Below, in pieces: positions 50,501 through 64,000 of a stretch of 64,000 nt of DNA. This DNA comes from Ooceraea biroi. Its lineage: Eukaryota > Arthropoda > Insecta > Hymenoptera > Formicidae. Within the stretch, counting starts at the first letter, position 1. The number at the start of each line of letters is the position of its first letter. The position numbers and the translations under genes are program-made. Under the pieces are notes generated by a model, which was not told where the DNA came from, did not search any database, and was given only the letters and a program-made list of their open reading frames with translations. The stretch lies in assembly GCF_003672135.1 (NCBI RefSeq), contig NC_039506.1, positions 2,728,001 to 2,792,000 of the forward strand, read 5' to 3'.

Positions 50501-53500
50501 TTTGTGCGCCGCATAAATAATTTCGTACGTTCGGCCGAACTTCGTAGTGCCTGCGAGCGTTTGGCGCGAGGTAATTAACATTGGTACAGACCAATGAACA
50601 CCTGCTGTCCTTCATGTTCCGCTACTCGATACCAGATTGATGAGAGAATGCTAATATCGAAATATTATCTGGTATCCAGAATCCTCACGCCTAAAATTTT
50701 CAAAAATTTTTAAATCTCAGTTTATTTTAATTGAATGTTACTTCTATTAAATAAGCCACGAGACAGTTTTGCAGTTTTGAGAAATCTAAGTCTTCTGTGA
50801 TCTGAATCAGATAACGAGAGTAAACGATTTTCGGAAGACCTTAGTCGTTGGAATATTAATTTAAAAACATTAATCATTAGATCATCTCCTGTGCAGAGAC
50901 AATTGTTCAAAGTAACTCGCAAGGCCTAGTTCTTGAAATAAAAAAATTAAGACAACGCTGATACTGATACTGACGCGGAAAAATAAAGAATCACGAATCT
51001 TATATCGCGACGGACTTCCGCGTGCCAGCGATAAATCCGACGATCGTAGCTCGTGAATTTGCGCCTAGCGGTTCCCGACAGTCGGCACAAATCTTTAATG
51101 TCCAGAAAATGATCCCGCCGTATCGAGGGATCAATCCAGAGAACCAAGACAGACAACGAAAGAGCCAAGGCGGGTGTTCAGGTGGCGAGTTGGTAACGGT
51201 TAGACGGGGAGACACGCGCGAGCGAGTAGACGGGGGCGGCTACAAGGCGCGGGCAAGAACGAGAAAGAAAGAACGAGGGAGGCTACTATTTCGCAGTTTC
51301 TTATAAATATTCATTCCTCCTTGCCGATGAATCAGGAGGGCTCGAGCCTCGCGCTCCAGGCGGTAAGTCGCGTTAAGAGCGCTAACGAGCGACCCCTCCA
51401 GCCGCGCGGGAGAGAGTTTCGCTCTTCTCGCTCTCCTCAGTCCTCATCGTCGCCACGAAGGGAGGAGGCGAGAAGTCAGTGAATGAGGGAGAGAGAGAAA
51501 GTGAGACGGTCCTCCCTTGCTCCCTCCCTCCCTTCATCCTCACCGAGCAATTCCACGCAGCAACCACGCGGCGCGCTGAGTTGTGCGAATTTGTTTAATT
51601 AGAAGTTAGGCCGACGATATACATTAGCAATGTAAATACCCCTTCGCCTCCTCCTACAGCACCTCCTCTTCCATTTCCTCCCCTTCCCACCCATCTTGCC
51701 CTCTCAACCCATCCACCGGTCTCCTTCTTTGTCGACCGCGACGGGGCTGGCAATCTCGCTACCCTCCGCGAGGGCGAGTCGGCGTTTCGTCTACTGCCGA
51801 GGACACGTTGTGATTTAACGTTTCTGTTTTGACTCCGCTCTCGTACCGGTGATATGGCTGCTGATGTCGATGTGTATGTGTATGTAGGTGTGTATGTGCA
51901 TGTGGAAGGCAACGGGCACAGTCGCGGTGAACGGTGCAACTACGGAGAACCGTTATTATAATAATGATTTATGACGTTTATATCGTCTTAGTGATATAAA
52001 TTCAAAGTTTGTTGCGACCGACGTCTCCCCGACTAGCTGGCCCGGTGTGTACGTGTAGGTGTATACGTCCGGTTCTCCACGCCCGGCTACACGCGTTACA
52101 TGTATGTGTGTGTCTGTGTGCTGGTCTCTCGTATGTAACACCGTACGTGCCAAAGCGCGGTCGGCAATCGAAGGCTGGAGGATCCAAGCGCACGAATGCG
52201 CTGGAAACTTGGATGCTGAGCGTACGATAGCCCTCCCCCCATCCCCATCCCTATCCACCCTCTGGTGCAATAAACCATACTCGACGCGATATATCGCCGT
52301 GGCGAACAATGGATAAGGACGCTCGCTTAATTTCACGGGGGCTGTCGGAACTTGGGAAGAATCGCGGATAACTGAATGTCAATCTTTATCAAGCGCAGCC
52401 GGAATTACGTGGTGTGATTGCACCTCGACCCTTGCATCCTTACACAACAGTTTTAATAATTTCAGACTTCGCTGAACTGTGATTTATAATTTTATCGCGA
52501 TGTTTATTCGCGATTTGAATAAAATGGTGTTCCGACGACAAACATATCGCGCATTCAGATATCTGAATACTATTGTTTATCTTAATAATAAAATTCTTCT
52601 GCTTAATAATAAAATCATATGCTGGGAAGCGTATTATAAAACGTCATCGATTTCCTGTCTCCGATCTCTGTGGTCGCTCTGCGGAAGGGCAAATAATTGA
52701 TTAATTAGTCAGATAATTGGGCTCATTATGCCACCGGCTCCGGCCAGGTTGAGAGCCACGGGGTCATATGAGGAAGGAGCAGGCGGCATCACTCCGACCG
52801 AGCGTCATCTAATTATGTTTTACGCAGGACAGCGTAATAACTTCCAAGGCTGCCTTCGCTTGCATTTCTTGCTGGTCAGCGCGCAGTGGGCTCATGCACG
52901 CGATGAGATTTTCCCCGGCGATTCGCGGAGCCAAGCCGAGCCAAGCCAAGGGCCGCGAGGGCACGGGCCACGTTCTCGAAGGCGAGCCACTTTTTGCAAA
53001 AGCGTCTATCTTCCCGAAGAACAACGGTAACATCCACCGACGGCGACCAATTCCCTTTTTTCGCGACGTCTCTCCAAGTACCAAAGGAAATCATCCCCGC
53101 ATGCAGTAACCGGCGATCGTGGCCGTGAAAATTCAGCCATTAAATCTAATCGGCGTTTTTGCGTCACGTAGCATCGCGAAAGTCAATTCTCTATATCGGC
53201 GACATATTTCACTCTTGCCTCGACGCCGCGGCGAATTGCTCGGCCCTTTTTGCACGACGGTACTCGCACCGTGTACGCGACGCTATATACCCGGCGGATA
53301 CACGCGGTGGAAACGAATCTGCTAGGGGCATAGTACATCTATTAAGAGCATATTATTACGAGCCATTCAATAACATGTCGCGCGGGATTATTACGGATTA
53401 AGAACGCGCGAAAGAAGATGACAAAAGTTCCCCCGTGCGTGCGAACGCCTCCGCGAGATTAAGCGTACATTATAGCCACGGAGGCAAGTTTGTATTTAGG

Positions 53501-55760
53501 TAAACGAGCGCGATTAAACATGCGCAAGGGTAATTCGGAAAAAGCTGGGAGCGCGAAGCGTGAACATATTAGCTGTTGTGACGGGACACGTCGCGCTGCA
53601 GCAGCCACCAATTATGCTAAACACTCTTCCCGTCCTAAAGCGGGGAATATCCCGGGCCCCTTATGTCGAAAGTCGTTTCCTGTGTCTCGGGAACTGGTTC
53701 TCCCGGTTGCAACTCGATATTCGAGCTCTTTCGAATGCGCCCCGATATCTCTCTTATCTTCATAAAATCGAGATACGTAACACTGTGGTTAGTTGCCTCA
53801 CTACTGTGCAGCGGGCTCATCATCGGGCGCCGGATAATGCAATGCGGAATGTAAGCAACGATACACGATTACGCGGGATACAGTTTTTGTCGTGGTAATC
53901 CGCTTGCTCGCTTGAGAAATGTACTTTTGTATCACAGCGGAGATCATAGTTGTGCGAGTACCAGCAATATCGATAAAATAAGTAAATAATTACTTTACGG
54001 AGAGCTCTATAGAGAAGAGTGTGTTTTTACATCACGATATATCAATCAAAAGCCAAAAATAAAATAAAATCAAAATAAAAAATATATCACGATAGATCAG
54101 TAACAAATATTGATTATAATAATGACTTACAACTACTACAAGATTTCGATTTCTATTTCAACACATCACAAATTTTATAGTGCTTTGACATACGTAACTA
54201 ATTTTTCGCCCGAATTTTCGCCGACTCAGACGTTTCGCAATGAGTAAGTTGCGCTGCAAAATAACGGCTGTCGAAATATCGCAGACTCGAATACCGGAGG
54301 CTGCGATATCTCGTGAAATGGGATATCCGCACGCGCGTCGCCGCGAGACAGGACATTAAGGAACATTAATATTTTGGCCGGTGAAGCGCGTTGGCGACTG
54401 CCCAAATGTCCTGATGGCGCCCCGGCTGATCAGGTGCCGGCGGATTACCGAGAGACGACGCAATCATCCGTGCGTCGACTGTCGATGTCGCGAATCTCTC
54501 GCCGAAGGACGAGCGAGGGTGCAAAAGACGACGAAGAGAACGACGACGACGAGGGACGAGTGGCACGCTGGAAAAGCCGAAAAAGGACGATGAGCCTCTC
54601 GACGGCGAGGCTCTCCTTCATTGGCTCGCCCGAGATTAACACTCATAACTCATTCGGGACACGGAGTCGTGCGTCACTCCTAGCTATGCTATAATTGCCG
54701 ACATAAATCAATCGCCCGATGAGATCATAAACCCGGGGCGATACAGTGCGCCAACAGATCCATATAACGCCAAGTGCAGGGCTGCATGTTAAATGTCAAT
54801 TGATGTCGGCCTGACGTATCGGATTACTGCAAATGCCGCTGCGGGATGACGCTATCAACAGTCGCGCAATTCGGCGCGAGCTTCGACGGCCCTTAAAAAC
54901 CGCGATTTCTCCGAACGTCCCTGAGCGATCGTAATTTTTTGAACGGCGCCACTTTTGAAACGTTCTCGAAAATATCGCTCTTCCTTTGGGACGGGTTACT
55001 CTCAGGCACTGCAGACGGCAAAACGCGGCGTGAAACACGCTTCCGTTATACTCGCGATGAGATTTTATTTATTTAACGATCTTACTCCCGCTCCCCTTCC
55101 CCTCCCCTTCGCGCGTCCGATGAAATAACGGCTTCGCATGTCGTTTGCTGGGAGTATCTTTAACGCCGATGCTAACCGCTCATCATGCGTCCTCATATTT
55201 CACCTAATGCACCGTCATCTTCCATTCGCCGGGCTTGCACCTCACCATCAACAAACTCGGTCGGCCGTTATTATCGTAAAAAGCCAATGCGCACCTACGC
55301 TACGTACACATACACATACACACCCCGCCGAGCGGGGTGAAAGATAGGATAAGAGAGAAAGAGAGAGAGAAGGGTAGAGATCTTACTCGATGCGATTTAG
55401 CGAAGCGATGCAGGTAAATAACTCCTGTACATTACGCCGCTCGCTCAATGGGAGATGATTGGCCCAATTACAGGCAGCGTAGCAGAAAATGAGGGCTTCC
55501 CTACGTGGTCCCACACCCGAGGATACTACTGCTATCAGCCGCCATTGGCGGAGGTGGCTCTCCAGTCGGCTTCCTCGACTGCGAGTCCCTCGCGATCGAG
55601 GAATCCTGATGGGGTCGTCCGGGTTCGCCTTCGATGACCAAACGATGATTGCTCACGTCACTTCCCCGTTTACCGATAAGATCGTGCCTTATAGGTCAAA
55701 ACCCACACCCGATGATCCTCTCGCGCACTTTTTCCTCTCCGCGTCTTCATCCCCTTTTCC

Positions 55761-55765
<5 letters not shown>
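47563..55765. other. Intergenic DNA, no gene recognised
   Basis: Contains a TC/T-rich tract (48237-48288), a GAC run (49311-49342), a GTAT-like region near 51862-51900, and AT-rich islands at about 50640-51000 and 53920-54250. A 16 bp perfect palindrome (52553-52568) is followed by a 14 bp direct repeat, CTTAATAATAAAAT. No open frame gives a recognisable domain. Confidence 0.5.
49311..49342 (+). repeat. (GAC)n triplet repeat
   Basis: About ten GAC units ending in GATAATAAG; it gives a poly-Asp run in one frame and poly-Arg or poly-Ser-like runs in others. Confidence 0.92.

Positions 55766-55799
<34 letters not shown>
55766..55799 (+). repeat. (TC)n microsatellite
   Basis: About 34 bp of uninterrupted TC following a C/T-rich lead-in. 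Confidence 0.92.
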
Positions 55800-55803
<4 letters not shown>

Positions 55804-58800
55804 CTCGCGTCATCTTTCGCCAGGTTCGAGACTCGTATCCGCGCGGGAACATGTGGCGATCGCGCGCAGCCTCCAGGGAATTCAATAACTGTAGATCATC
55901 TCGATCACGAGTTAACGCCGCGCCGCGCGCGCAGTCGTTTTACGAGCACCTCGATATCTCTTTCTCTCTCGCGCGCGCATACACGTGACGTGTGTGTACA
56001 TGTATACGTACATACATACGAGGCGGACGAGGGCCCCTCCGTCTTTCAGGTGAACGAAACGAATGATCGCTCATTCCCCGCTGATTGGGATTCCGAAAAT
56101 TACGATGCCGTGCCACGATCATCTCTTAAGATCTCCTCGCAGAATCCCATCGTAAAGGTCGGAGAAAAGTGCCGGGATTAAGCGTGACAAATGTACGCGG
56201 CGGGCGATTACGTTGTTTAACGAACACACCGGCGTGATGGAGGAGTCTCGTTCGGGAAAGAAAAAAACAAAACGAGTGAGGGGGAAAAGAAAGCTTGTCG
56301 ATGTATCAATAATGTTGCACGCCGAATCACATGGATGCTGATATTTAATGGTACCGACGAAATGGCGATTCGCGACTATAATGTACGCCTACTTACCATA
56401 TTAATTAACCTTTCCGCTTGCCTTTATACACCGATCGAATTGCGACACGCGAATAATCGCCGATAATAAACGAAACGAAACTGTGAATTAATAAGGCGGT
56501 CGGACACCTCTATTGGGTGTGTGTCACCTTTTTTTTCATACACTAGCATTTAACAACGAGCCTTTGTTTGCCGTGGAAATAAATTCCGCCAGCTAACGAA
56601 ATGAGCGAGAAAGAGAGAGAGAGAGAGAGCTTTATCGCCCGTTGACTGAATAAATTTCATTGATCGCGGCTAATCGAAGAGGCATTCGTCAGGGAATAAA
56701 ACCAGTCTGATTTTTACGAGGCTCGATTATCGATGCCGCGCGCGGCCACGACGACGAAACACACAATGACTGCTGGCGTCACGGCGACATTATATCTGTT
56801 CCCGGCGAGTAATCACGTGAATCAAGCAGGTAACACTTTCGAAAAGGCTTGTACGAAGGCCAGGGGGCTTTCAGGGGTGACTTAGCCCGTCGTTGTTCCA
56901 CCGCTCTCACCGTTTGTTCGCCCGGTGTGTGTACCCTCGACCCTGGAATCCCGCCAGTGTTGGACGGTACGCGCAGCGTACGCGGCCCGCAGCTTCGCGA
57001 GGTCTAAATATCGGGACTGGACGGTGTTTATTTAGCGGCGAGATATATGATATGACGCGGACAATATAATGCATTGTATTCAAATACGGGAGCTCGCGAG
57101 TCGTGACCGGGAGCGCAACCGCGACCGAGCAGCAGCAGCCTCCACCGTCACCATCACCTGCGGCACCACCACCGGCATCGCCGATGTCGTCAAACCTCCT
57201 ATCCGTTCTCTCTCGCCGCTCCCCCGCGCTGGTCCGCCATATATAAATAATATCCCGCGGTCGGATTCGCGCGGGATTAGACCTCTGTACGTATGAACAA
57301 ACGCGATTGCCCTCCTCGTTGTCGTCGCCGGCCTCGTCGAATCGCAGAACCGCGTATGTATCTCTCGGGGGTGAGCGGACCCCGTGGCGAACAGTGGCGG
57401 CAGTGAGGGAGCAAAGGGAGCATCTCCGCGTAGCTGCGTGACGGAGAGGCCGCGCGTACGTTACCGGTTATCTGCGGTTCATATCAAATGCGACCGAAGT
57501 CCTTCCACCTCGCCCCACGTCGCGTGTGCAATACTCCGCTTCTTCTGCGCCTCCCTTCGTCCGTATCCCCTGTCCGGCGACAGGAATCCTCTCTCGTTTG
57601 GGTTCCCTGCTACGGGCGTCTGCTGCACGTGATGCACCCACCGGCCGATCCCTTTTTCAATCGCCACTTTAGCCTGGTCGTTGGAAAACCCTCGTGCGAA
57701 TATGTCACCGTCGTTTCTCAGGAGTAACGCGAACGAGAAGATTGAGACATAAATAATCTAAACTGTACCGATTGGATTGGAAATTAATATAATTGTTTTA
57801 TTATTCCATCCTGTTATTTTCATGCTTGGAAACTCTAAAATTCGCCATTCTACAATTTAAACATAATTGTCATTCCAACTTGTCAATGAGCACGTTTTCA
57901 GTTCTTCGGCAACATTGCTGGTTATTCACGAAAGACGTTAGACTGAAATGCATTGACGCAAGCGTCTGCTCTTTCTCCCTTTACTTTCTCTCCCTTTTCG
58001 GCGATGGCACAAAGGGAACTGCGACATGAAAATCGAAATGCCGCGATGATCCAAAGTCGACGGAGCGGATGTCGGTGGTCTTTCCGAGCGGAGTGGGTGG
58101 GCCGTGGTACGACTGGCACGCACATGCACGCGTGCATTGCGATCAGTATGCGAGGAGCGAGCAGGCACATGACGACGACAAGAAGCATGACGAGGTCTTC
58201 CGCGACGACGCGACGTGCGTCGCGTGGCCCGCCCGCCTCCTCTGATTTTCGAGTTCCCGATGATAAATATGTAATGCCCGTTTCTCCTGATTCATCGACG
58301 TGCGCGTCGTTACCAGACGCTTCTCGGAAGTCGGCGTGACAAATAGTTGCGCCGGATGTCATAAAGCTGAATGATCATTAATGCCAGCTTGCGCTTCTCT
58401 GCGTCCGACAAAGAACAAGCACATCTTTGACATCTGGTACCGGCTGTTTATTCCCCTAATCAGCAGAAAGCCATGGGATTGTAGAACTTTTTGCTTTTCT
58501 GCTGTATTATATTGTCGAAAGTCCGAGTGAACGTTGCATAGCAGCGCTGCCATCGAGTATAGTAAAAGGTTCGAGGACGAAAATTGACTTGGACGTCGCA
58601 GCTGCGATGCTCCTGGCGACGATAGTCTAACGATTGTCCGCAGATTCGAGAACCCTGGACTCGACTCATTAAATCCAGATGCTTAGCTGACAGGATGAGA
58701 ACAATCGCGAGTGGACCAATCGATCGGCGACATCCCGCCCGTGTCCCGCGTCTCCTCGAAAAATCCTGAAATCCGCCGTGTGCTCGCTCGCAGTGGCAAC

Positions 58801-61800
58801 TTCTCGGCCACTCATCCTCGTAAGTTTCTGGAGGTGACGGGTGGCCGTAAGAGGAAGATGGCGTCCGACAAGACGTAATATCGCTCCCATCGTCGACTCA
58901 CTCAGTGTCGTCCATCCTGCGCGTCGTTCTACGCCATCGGGTCCCCCTCTCGCCACCTCATATATCTTTTGTTTCTCAATACTTTTGTCGAGCAGTTTGT
59001 TATTGCCCGATGTAGACTAGGTACGTGCGCGAAAGCAGACGCGCGCGCACTCACGGGGGTGAGTGGGTCCTCCGAGCGAACAAGAGCGAACAGCGGAGCG
59101 GATGACGAGAAACGCGGAAGATTAGGCGACGGAAAGGGAGAGGAACGCCGGAAGAGAGAAGAACAGGAAAAAGGAATGGGCGAGCATAGTGGCGCAAGCT
59201 ACCGGTACCTACACCGAGCTGCTCAAACTAACAAACTCGAGCTATACCTCGAACTCGGGGGAGCGTACGAGCGGGAGATGACGAGGCCGGGGGGAGGCGG
59301 TTGGCGTGGCGCGCACGAGAAACTGAGAGAAACAGAGAGAATTCGGGACAAAGTTTCGTCATTGCGAAATGACACGAGTGGTCTTTATAGCGGCAACGCC
59401 GGCTGAGAGAGACGTCGCCGCTCTGTCGGCGTCCTCCTCTTTCTTTCCCCGTGTATTGACAAAAGTGTCGGTCGGCCTCTCCGCCTCTCGTAGTTTCGTC
59501 GCGCCATTCTCCGATATTACCGCCCCGCCGAGGCCCCTCGGCGCGCTGTAGGATGAGGGTGATTGCGACGAAATCATTGCGAGGAATAGAAGAGGTGCCG
59601 CAGTTGGGAACTCATAAGACGTAAAACCGCCTTACCGGCGAAGGAGGCGACAACGACGGCGGCTGCGAAGGAACGTCAGCAGCTCCTCTAATCGAGGAGG
59701 GAGGAAAAAAGACGGAGGAGAAGAACGGAGCATCGTCGCCAACGTCGCCGTCGTCGTCGTCGTTGTCGTCGTTTCGCAACGACAACCGCTGCCGCATCTC
59801 GAGGAAATATAAGGTACGCGAATTGCGGGAATGATCGCCTTGCCGTCGTCGCGGATCTATTATACATCGACTGGCTGTCTATTTGCAGCGCGTCCCTTAC
59901 TAACGAGACAAACAAGTCTTCCCATCGTGATTAATTTATCCGCACTCATTACTCGATAATCAGCAGCAATTGGGGCTGCGCCCCAAGTGAACCACGAGAC
60001 TCTTCAAATTTATATATTTACGCACGTGTCGTGAAAAATGTTCGCGTCCGTCATCTTTCTCTCTGATGTATTGACCGACTGTGTTGCACCGTGTACGCGT
60101 ACAGTGGAAGGCAACGTTTAATGGAATTTCCATACGAATTCTTCGACCCGCATTCGGGGCGCAGCCTGTGTGCATCCGGCGTTATTAATGCGCTTTCATT
60201 TGGCTCCCGATGCACGATAACGTCGAACGCCGATGCTCGTATTAGGAGAATAAAATTCGGTAACAAACGGCCGCGCGTTTAGCGCCAAGTGAGACGATAC
60301 AAACGGAGACGGCCGCCGAGAGGTCTTTATCGCTGAAATTTTATGAAAAACAAATTGCGCGGTAATATCCGTGAGCACTCGGGGGTGGAATTGGGCCAAT
60401 TAATACCGCTCGTCTCTCTGGCGCGAGGCGACCGCTCATCTCGCGGCGATAACGATAAGAAGGGATGAAATGCGGAAGAGACGGCGGCGGCGGTGATGGT
60501 GGCAGCTCCGCCAAAAAGAGCACAAGCGTCCAATCGCAATCTATCAGAAGGGGCTAGTGACACTTTCGATCGGGTGTCAGCCAACTTCTCTCCCGTCACT
60601 TTGACGCTCATCTGCCCGCCCTTGCCCCGTCTCGTCTCGCCACGGGCCTCGTCCCCCGGGTCCACGCCGGGAGTCTGCGCTAGTCAACTCTACGATGATA
60701 AAGCAAATAGATAATGTCCGAACTTTAATTAAAACCGGACGGCTGAGTGACATATTTGATTACCCGAGAATTTAATTAATCGTCTCGCGGACCTACCCCC
60801 AACGCGACAAGGAACGGTGCGCAGAGCGGCGGGGGAGAATATCCGCGATAAGTCGCGGGGATTTGTATTGCAAAATTATCATCTCGTTCCGTTTTTTTTC
60901 CCTCTTTTTCCCTCTCCTTCCCTCTCTTTCTCACTCTCTCTGTCTTTTTCTTTTCCATCGAGTCGCTCCTGGAACAGGCCGGCTCGGCTAACGAGAGGCT
61001 AATTAGTCGTGTGAAATTGCTCGTATTCATGGTCGCGATAAGCACCAACACTCGCGCGGCATGTACGGTTATGCGCGACCCTGTTGAAAACGGCATATCG
61101 TTTCCCTTACTCTCCACCCCTCCTTCCCTTCCCCTCCACCCTCCTTCCGATTTCCTCCTTTCGATCGGGCACGAGAAGCTACTTCAGGCGCAATTATCAT
61201 TTTTATTGTTATTCCTCGCTGTCGGCGCGGAAGAGCCGAATTGCCGGGAACGATGTTGACAATGCAGTTACTTTATATTTAATTAATGGCTGATGCTCTC
61301 CGACTGGCACTAAGACTGAGCCTTTATCTGAGAAACGAACTCGGCTCATAAAACGATAAGGTACAGCGGGAGAGTAAAAAGTAAGAAGGAAACGGCGATT
61401 AAGATAATTGCCGTCCCGTATGATTCGATGATACGTATGTGATAAAGCGAATTTTTAACAACGCTATCAGATGCGCCCATTTATACGCTCCAGCTGGCGG
61501 TAATGAGAAACGCATAACGCAGCCCGAGCGAATTTTCGCTCGTAAAGCAACAATCTTTACGAGAACGAATTAACGAGACTACCATTTTCTACTGAAACTT
61601 CTCAAACCTCACAGTATAGCAACGGCACCTTGTGCACATCGTGACAATCGAAAAATTAATGCAGATTAACATTATCAAATACATCCACCGGCAGATGAGG
61701 AAAGATCCAGCCGTGCGAATTCCGCGCGCTGAAATCTCAAGGTCACGAGGACGTCCTCCTCGAGGAGACGAGGTCACGCGTGCTGCACTTGCAGGCCCTG

Positions 61801-64000
61801 AATGACCATCCGCACGCGTAAGTGATTCACGGGGGTGCACAGGGACTGACATAAAACGCCTCCGGCCATCTCGGAACCCTCGGGCGGTCGTTAAAGGAGA
61901 AAGAAGCAGCGCTCACGTGTCTAATAGATTTCGCGGCGTTATTATTTCATTGCGCATGCAGCACGCGAGCCGGCCAATAACGTCTAGCGTTCAGCTCGGC
62001 TGGGATCGACCGGTCGTCGAACGGTCGTCGAGCGAATTGGATTGCGCAGATTCCGGCGGCCCGTTTTCCACATTCCGCCCGTGTGCGTCTGCTTCCGGTC
62101 TTCTTCTTTCTCCGTGCGGATTACCGATCAGGAGATTACGCGCACCGTGGCGCATCAATGCACCTGTGTCGTGCGTTTAATTGTGATATATCGCCGTTGC
62201 GGTACTTTAATTATCAGAGTCTTTCCGCTATTCCGTGACGTGTAACGAGTGGGAGTTAGAGGTGAATCTAGAATATCAATTGCACGAAGATTGTTACGTG
62301 CTCGCGACGATATCGCAATCAGAGCGTTGATCGCCTTGAACAAATATCATTTCCGTCTTTCTCGAGAATCGATTTTCTTTTTCTGTCGTTTACGCAATTT
62401 GGTATATCGTAGTTTCGGTAATCCTCCCACAATTGCATACGATAATCCTAGACAAAGACGAATCGACGCATTACTCGCGCGGGACGATCGCCAGAGCATC
62501 ACGCCGATGGGATCGGCCGGGTTCCTAAATTAGCGGATCCGCGCTTATTCGTCGGGCACCGTCAAAGCGAATCGCGGCGCAGGATCGTTAGCCGCGGCAC
62601 GACATGACACGACGGTGATTTACATTAATGATTCATCCGACAGGTAGCGGGAGAAGAAGGCGAGGGATGGGTTGTGCAGGAGGCGTCGTTCCACGCGCGG
62701 TGCATTACACTCGGCGCGGCTCTTGCACAAGTCGCTCGGTCAACTAATCACGCGAAATAATTACGTTTTGTTTTGGCGGCGGCAGTGGCGGCGGTTGCAG
62801 TGGCGGTTGCAGTGGCTGATGGACATCAGGTCGTCACGCGAGGGATACCTGCGCTCGCGCGCACGTTAAGAACGAGATGGAAGTGGGAGAGGGGGAGAGC
62901 GCGGGCGGGCGGACGATCGGGCGACTGAGAAAGCTAAGGCAGGATAGAGTGTGCAAAAAGGGCAGCGGGTGGGAGGGCACTGAGGTGCATGTGCGCGGGA
63001 CGGCGGAGGAGGCTGAAAAAGGTACTCGCTCCTCGAGTTCTTGCGGCGAGCCACACAAGGAGAGGCCGAGGTGAATCCCCATCAACGCTCGTCACGCCAG
63101 CTCAAAATACCGGCGCCCGCAATATTCACGACCGTGTCGTCCGCCAAGGGCGAGGCGGAGGATCGCGCGCGAATCCGTCTCGTGATACGCGCGACGAAAC
63201 GACGCGCCCCTTCGCGAGAGACGCATATGTCAGGATTCTCTTTTTTTCTTTTTTTCAGCGGGATGATGTACACCCCGGACGAATCCGCCTGATTGTCGTC
63301 CTAATCGGCGTTGACGGTGTCGGGGAAAATTACTCGTTACGTGGATCTACGTAAATCAAATCGGATCTTCGGTCTCCCACGCGGATCCGGCCAAGAGGCA
63401 CCATGACGCGCGCGTTGTATCGTTGTATCCGAAAGTGGTACCCTTAAGTGGTAATTGCGGCGGTCTCTCCCGCGCGCTTTGACCCCGTTTACTGCCCCGA
63501 TCGGCCGGAGGGGGGGTGAGAGGGAAAGGAATAAGGCGATAGACGCGCGAGCGAGAATCAGATGCGGGACAGAAGAAGACGAAGAAGGAGAAGGATCGCC
63601 GTCAGGCTTTCAGCGCCGAGCTTTGCCAGGGCGTGCTGATCGTAAATATCGCGTGGCGCATCAGATATTTCGGAGGGAGCGACCGAGAGTTATGGCGGCC
63701 AGTCGACCAGACGAAGCGCACGGAGTCATAGGTAGGGGGAAAGAGAAAGATACGGCGGGAATGAGCAGGGGGCGAGCGAGCGAAGAGAAGACGAGAGTGT
63801 GAGAGGAAGAGAGAGATCTACTCTATCGTAGTACGGCGTAAGAGCGATGGCAGGAAGGAGAGGAAGAGACGAGCGGGACGAAGAAGGACGATGGCAGCTT
63901 CGGTATAGCATAACTTCAGGTATATCCAGTGCCAGTAAATTATACGCAAAGTGTACGCGGGGGCCCTCTCCACCCCGCGCGGCATCGAGCCCTCCTCCCA
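55800..64000. other. Intergenic DNA, no gene recognised
   Basis: Mostly CpG-rich sequence with short shadowing open frames. TATATAAATAA at 57241 sits downstream of a C/G-rich stretch but has no spaced initiator. Small GA runs occur near 56609 and 59330. A GTC run lies at about 59747-59770. No conserved protein segment, tRNA fold or repeat array is convincing. Confidence 0.5.

Overview
The window looks like insect nuclear DNA, most plausibly from a hymenopteran such as an ant. The evidence is one recognisable arthropod developmental gene with spliceosomal introns, very long noncoding flanks, CpG-rich DNA without obvious CpG depletion, and many short microsatellites (GA/TC, GT, GTC/GAC, CCAA). 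Species and order are inferred from composition and gene content.

One protein-coding gene can be supported: a Teashirt/Tiptop-family zinc-finger transcription factor on the + strand. An internal acidic exon (31479-31722) is followed by a 1,895 bp intron and a large terminal exon (33618-37287). The junction is in phase: AG at the end of the first exon and G at the start of the second make one Arg codon. The terminal exon carries the CtBP-type motif PLDLS, three C2H2 fingers of the wide Teashirt spacing, a basic nuclear-localisation-like stretch, a C2HC finger, two VKKE sumoylation-type motifs and a C-terminal C2H2 finger. A 3' UTR of about 3 kb follows, with a canonical AATAAA at 40308 and GT-rich DNA just beyond it.

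Positions 1-31478 contain no recognisable exon. The start codon exon of the main isoform was not found, so this stretch is probably first-intron or upstream regulatory DNA. It holds microsatellites, some hairpins, one possible mariner-like terminus near 21300, and tandem TATA-like motifs just 5' of the acidic exon. Those motifs could mark an alternative promoter feeding an in-frame ATG. Positions 40340-64000 are intergenic or regulatory DNA with no supportable gene.

No CRISPR array, rRNA, convincing tRNA, bacterial operon or viral gene is visible. The most interesting material is the possible alternative 5' structure of the Teashirt/Tiptop gene, palindromes and K-boxes in its 3' UTR, and a cluster of drifting pentamer repeats in its intron. 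I did not find a clearly new biological system.
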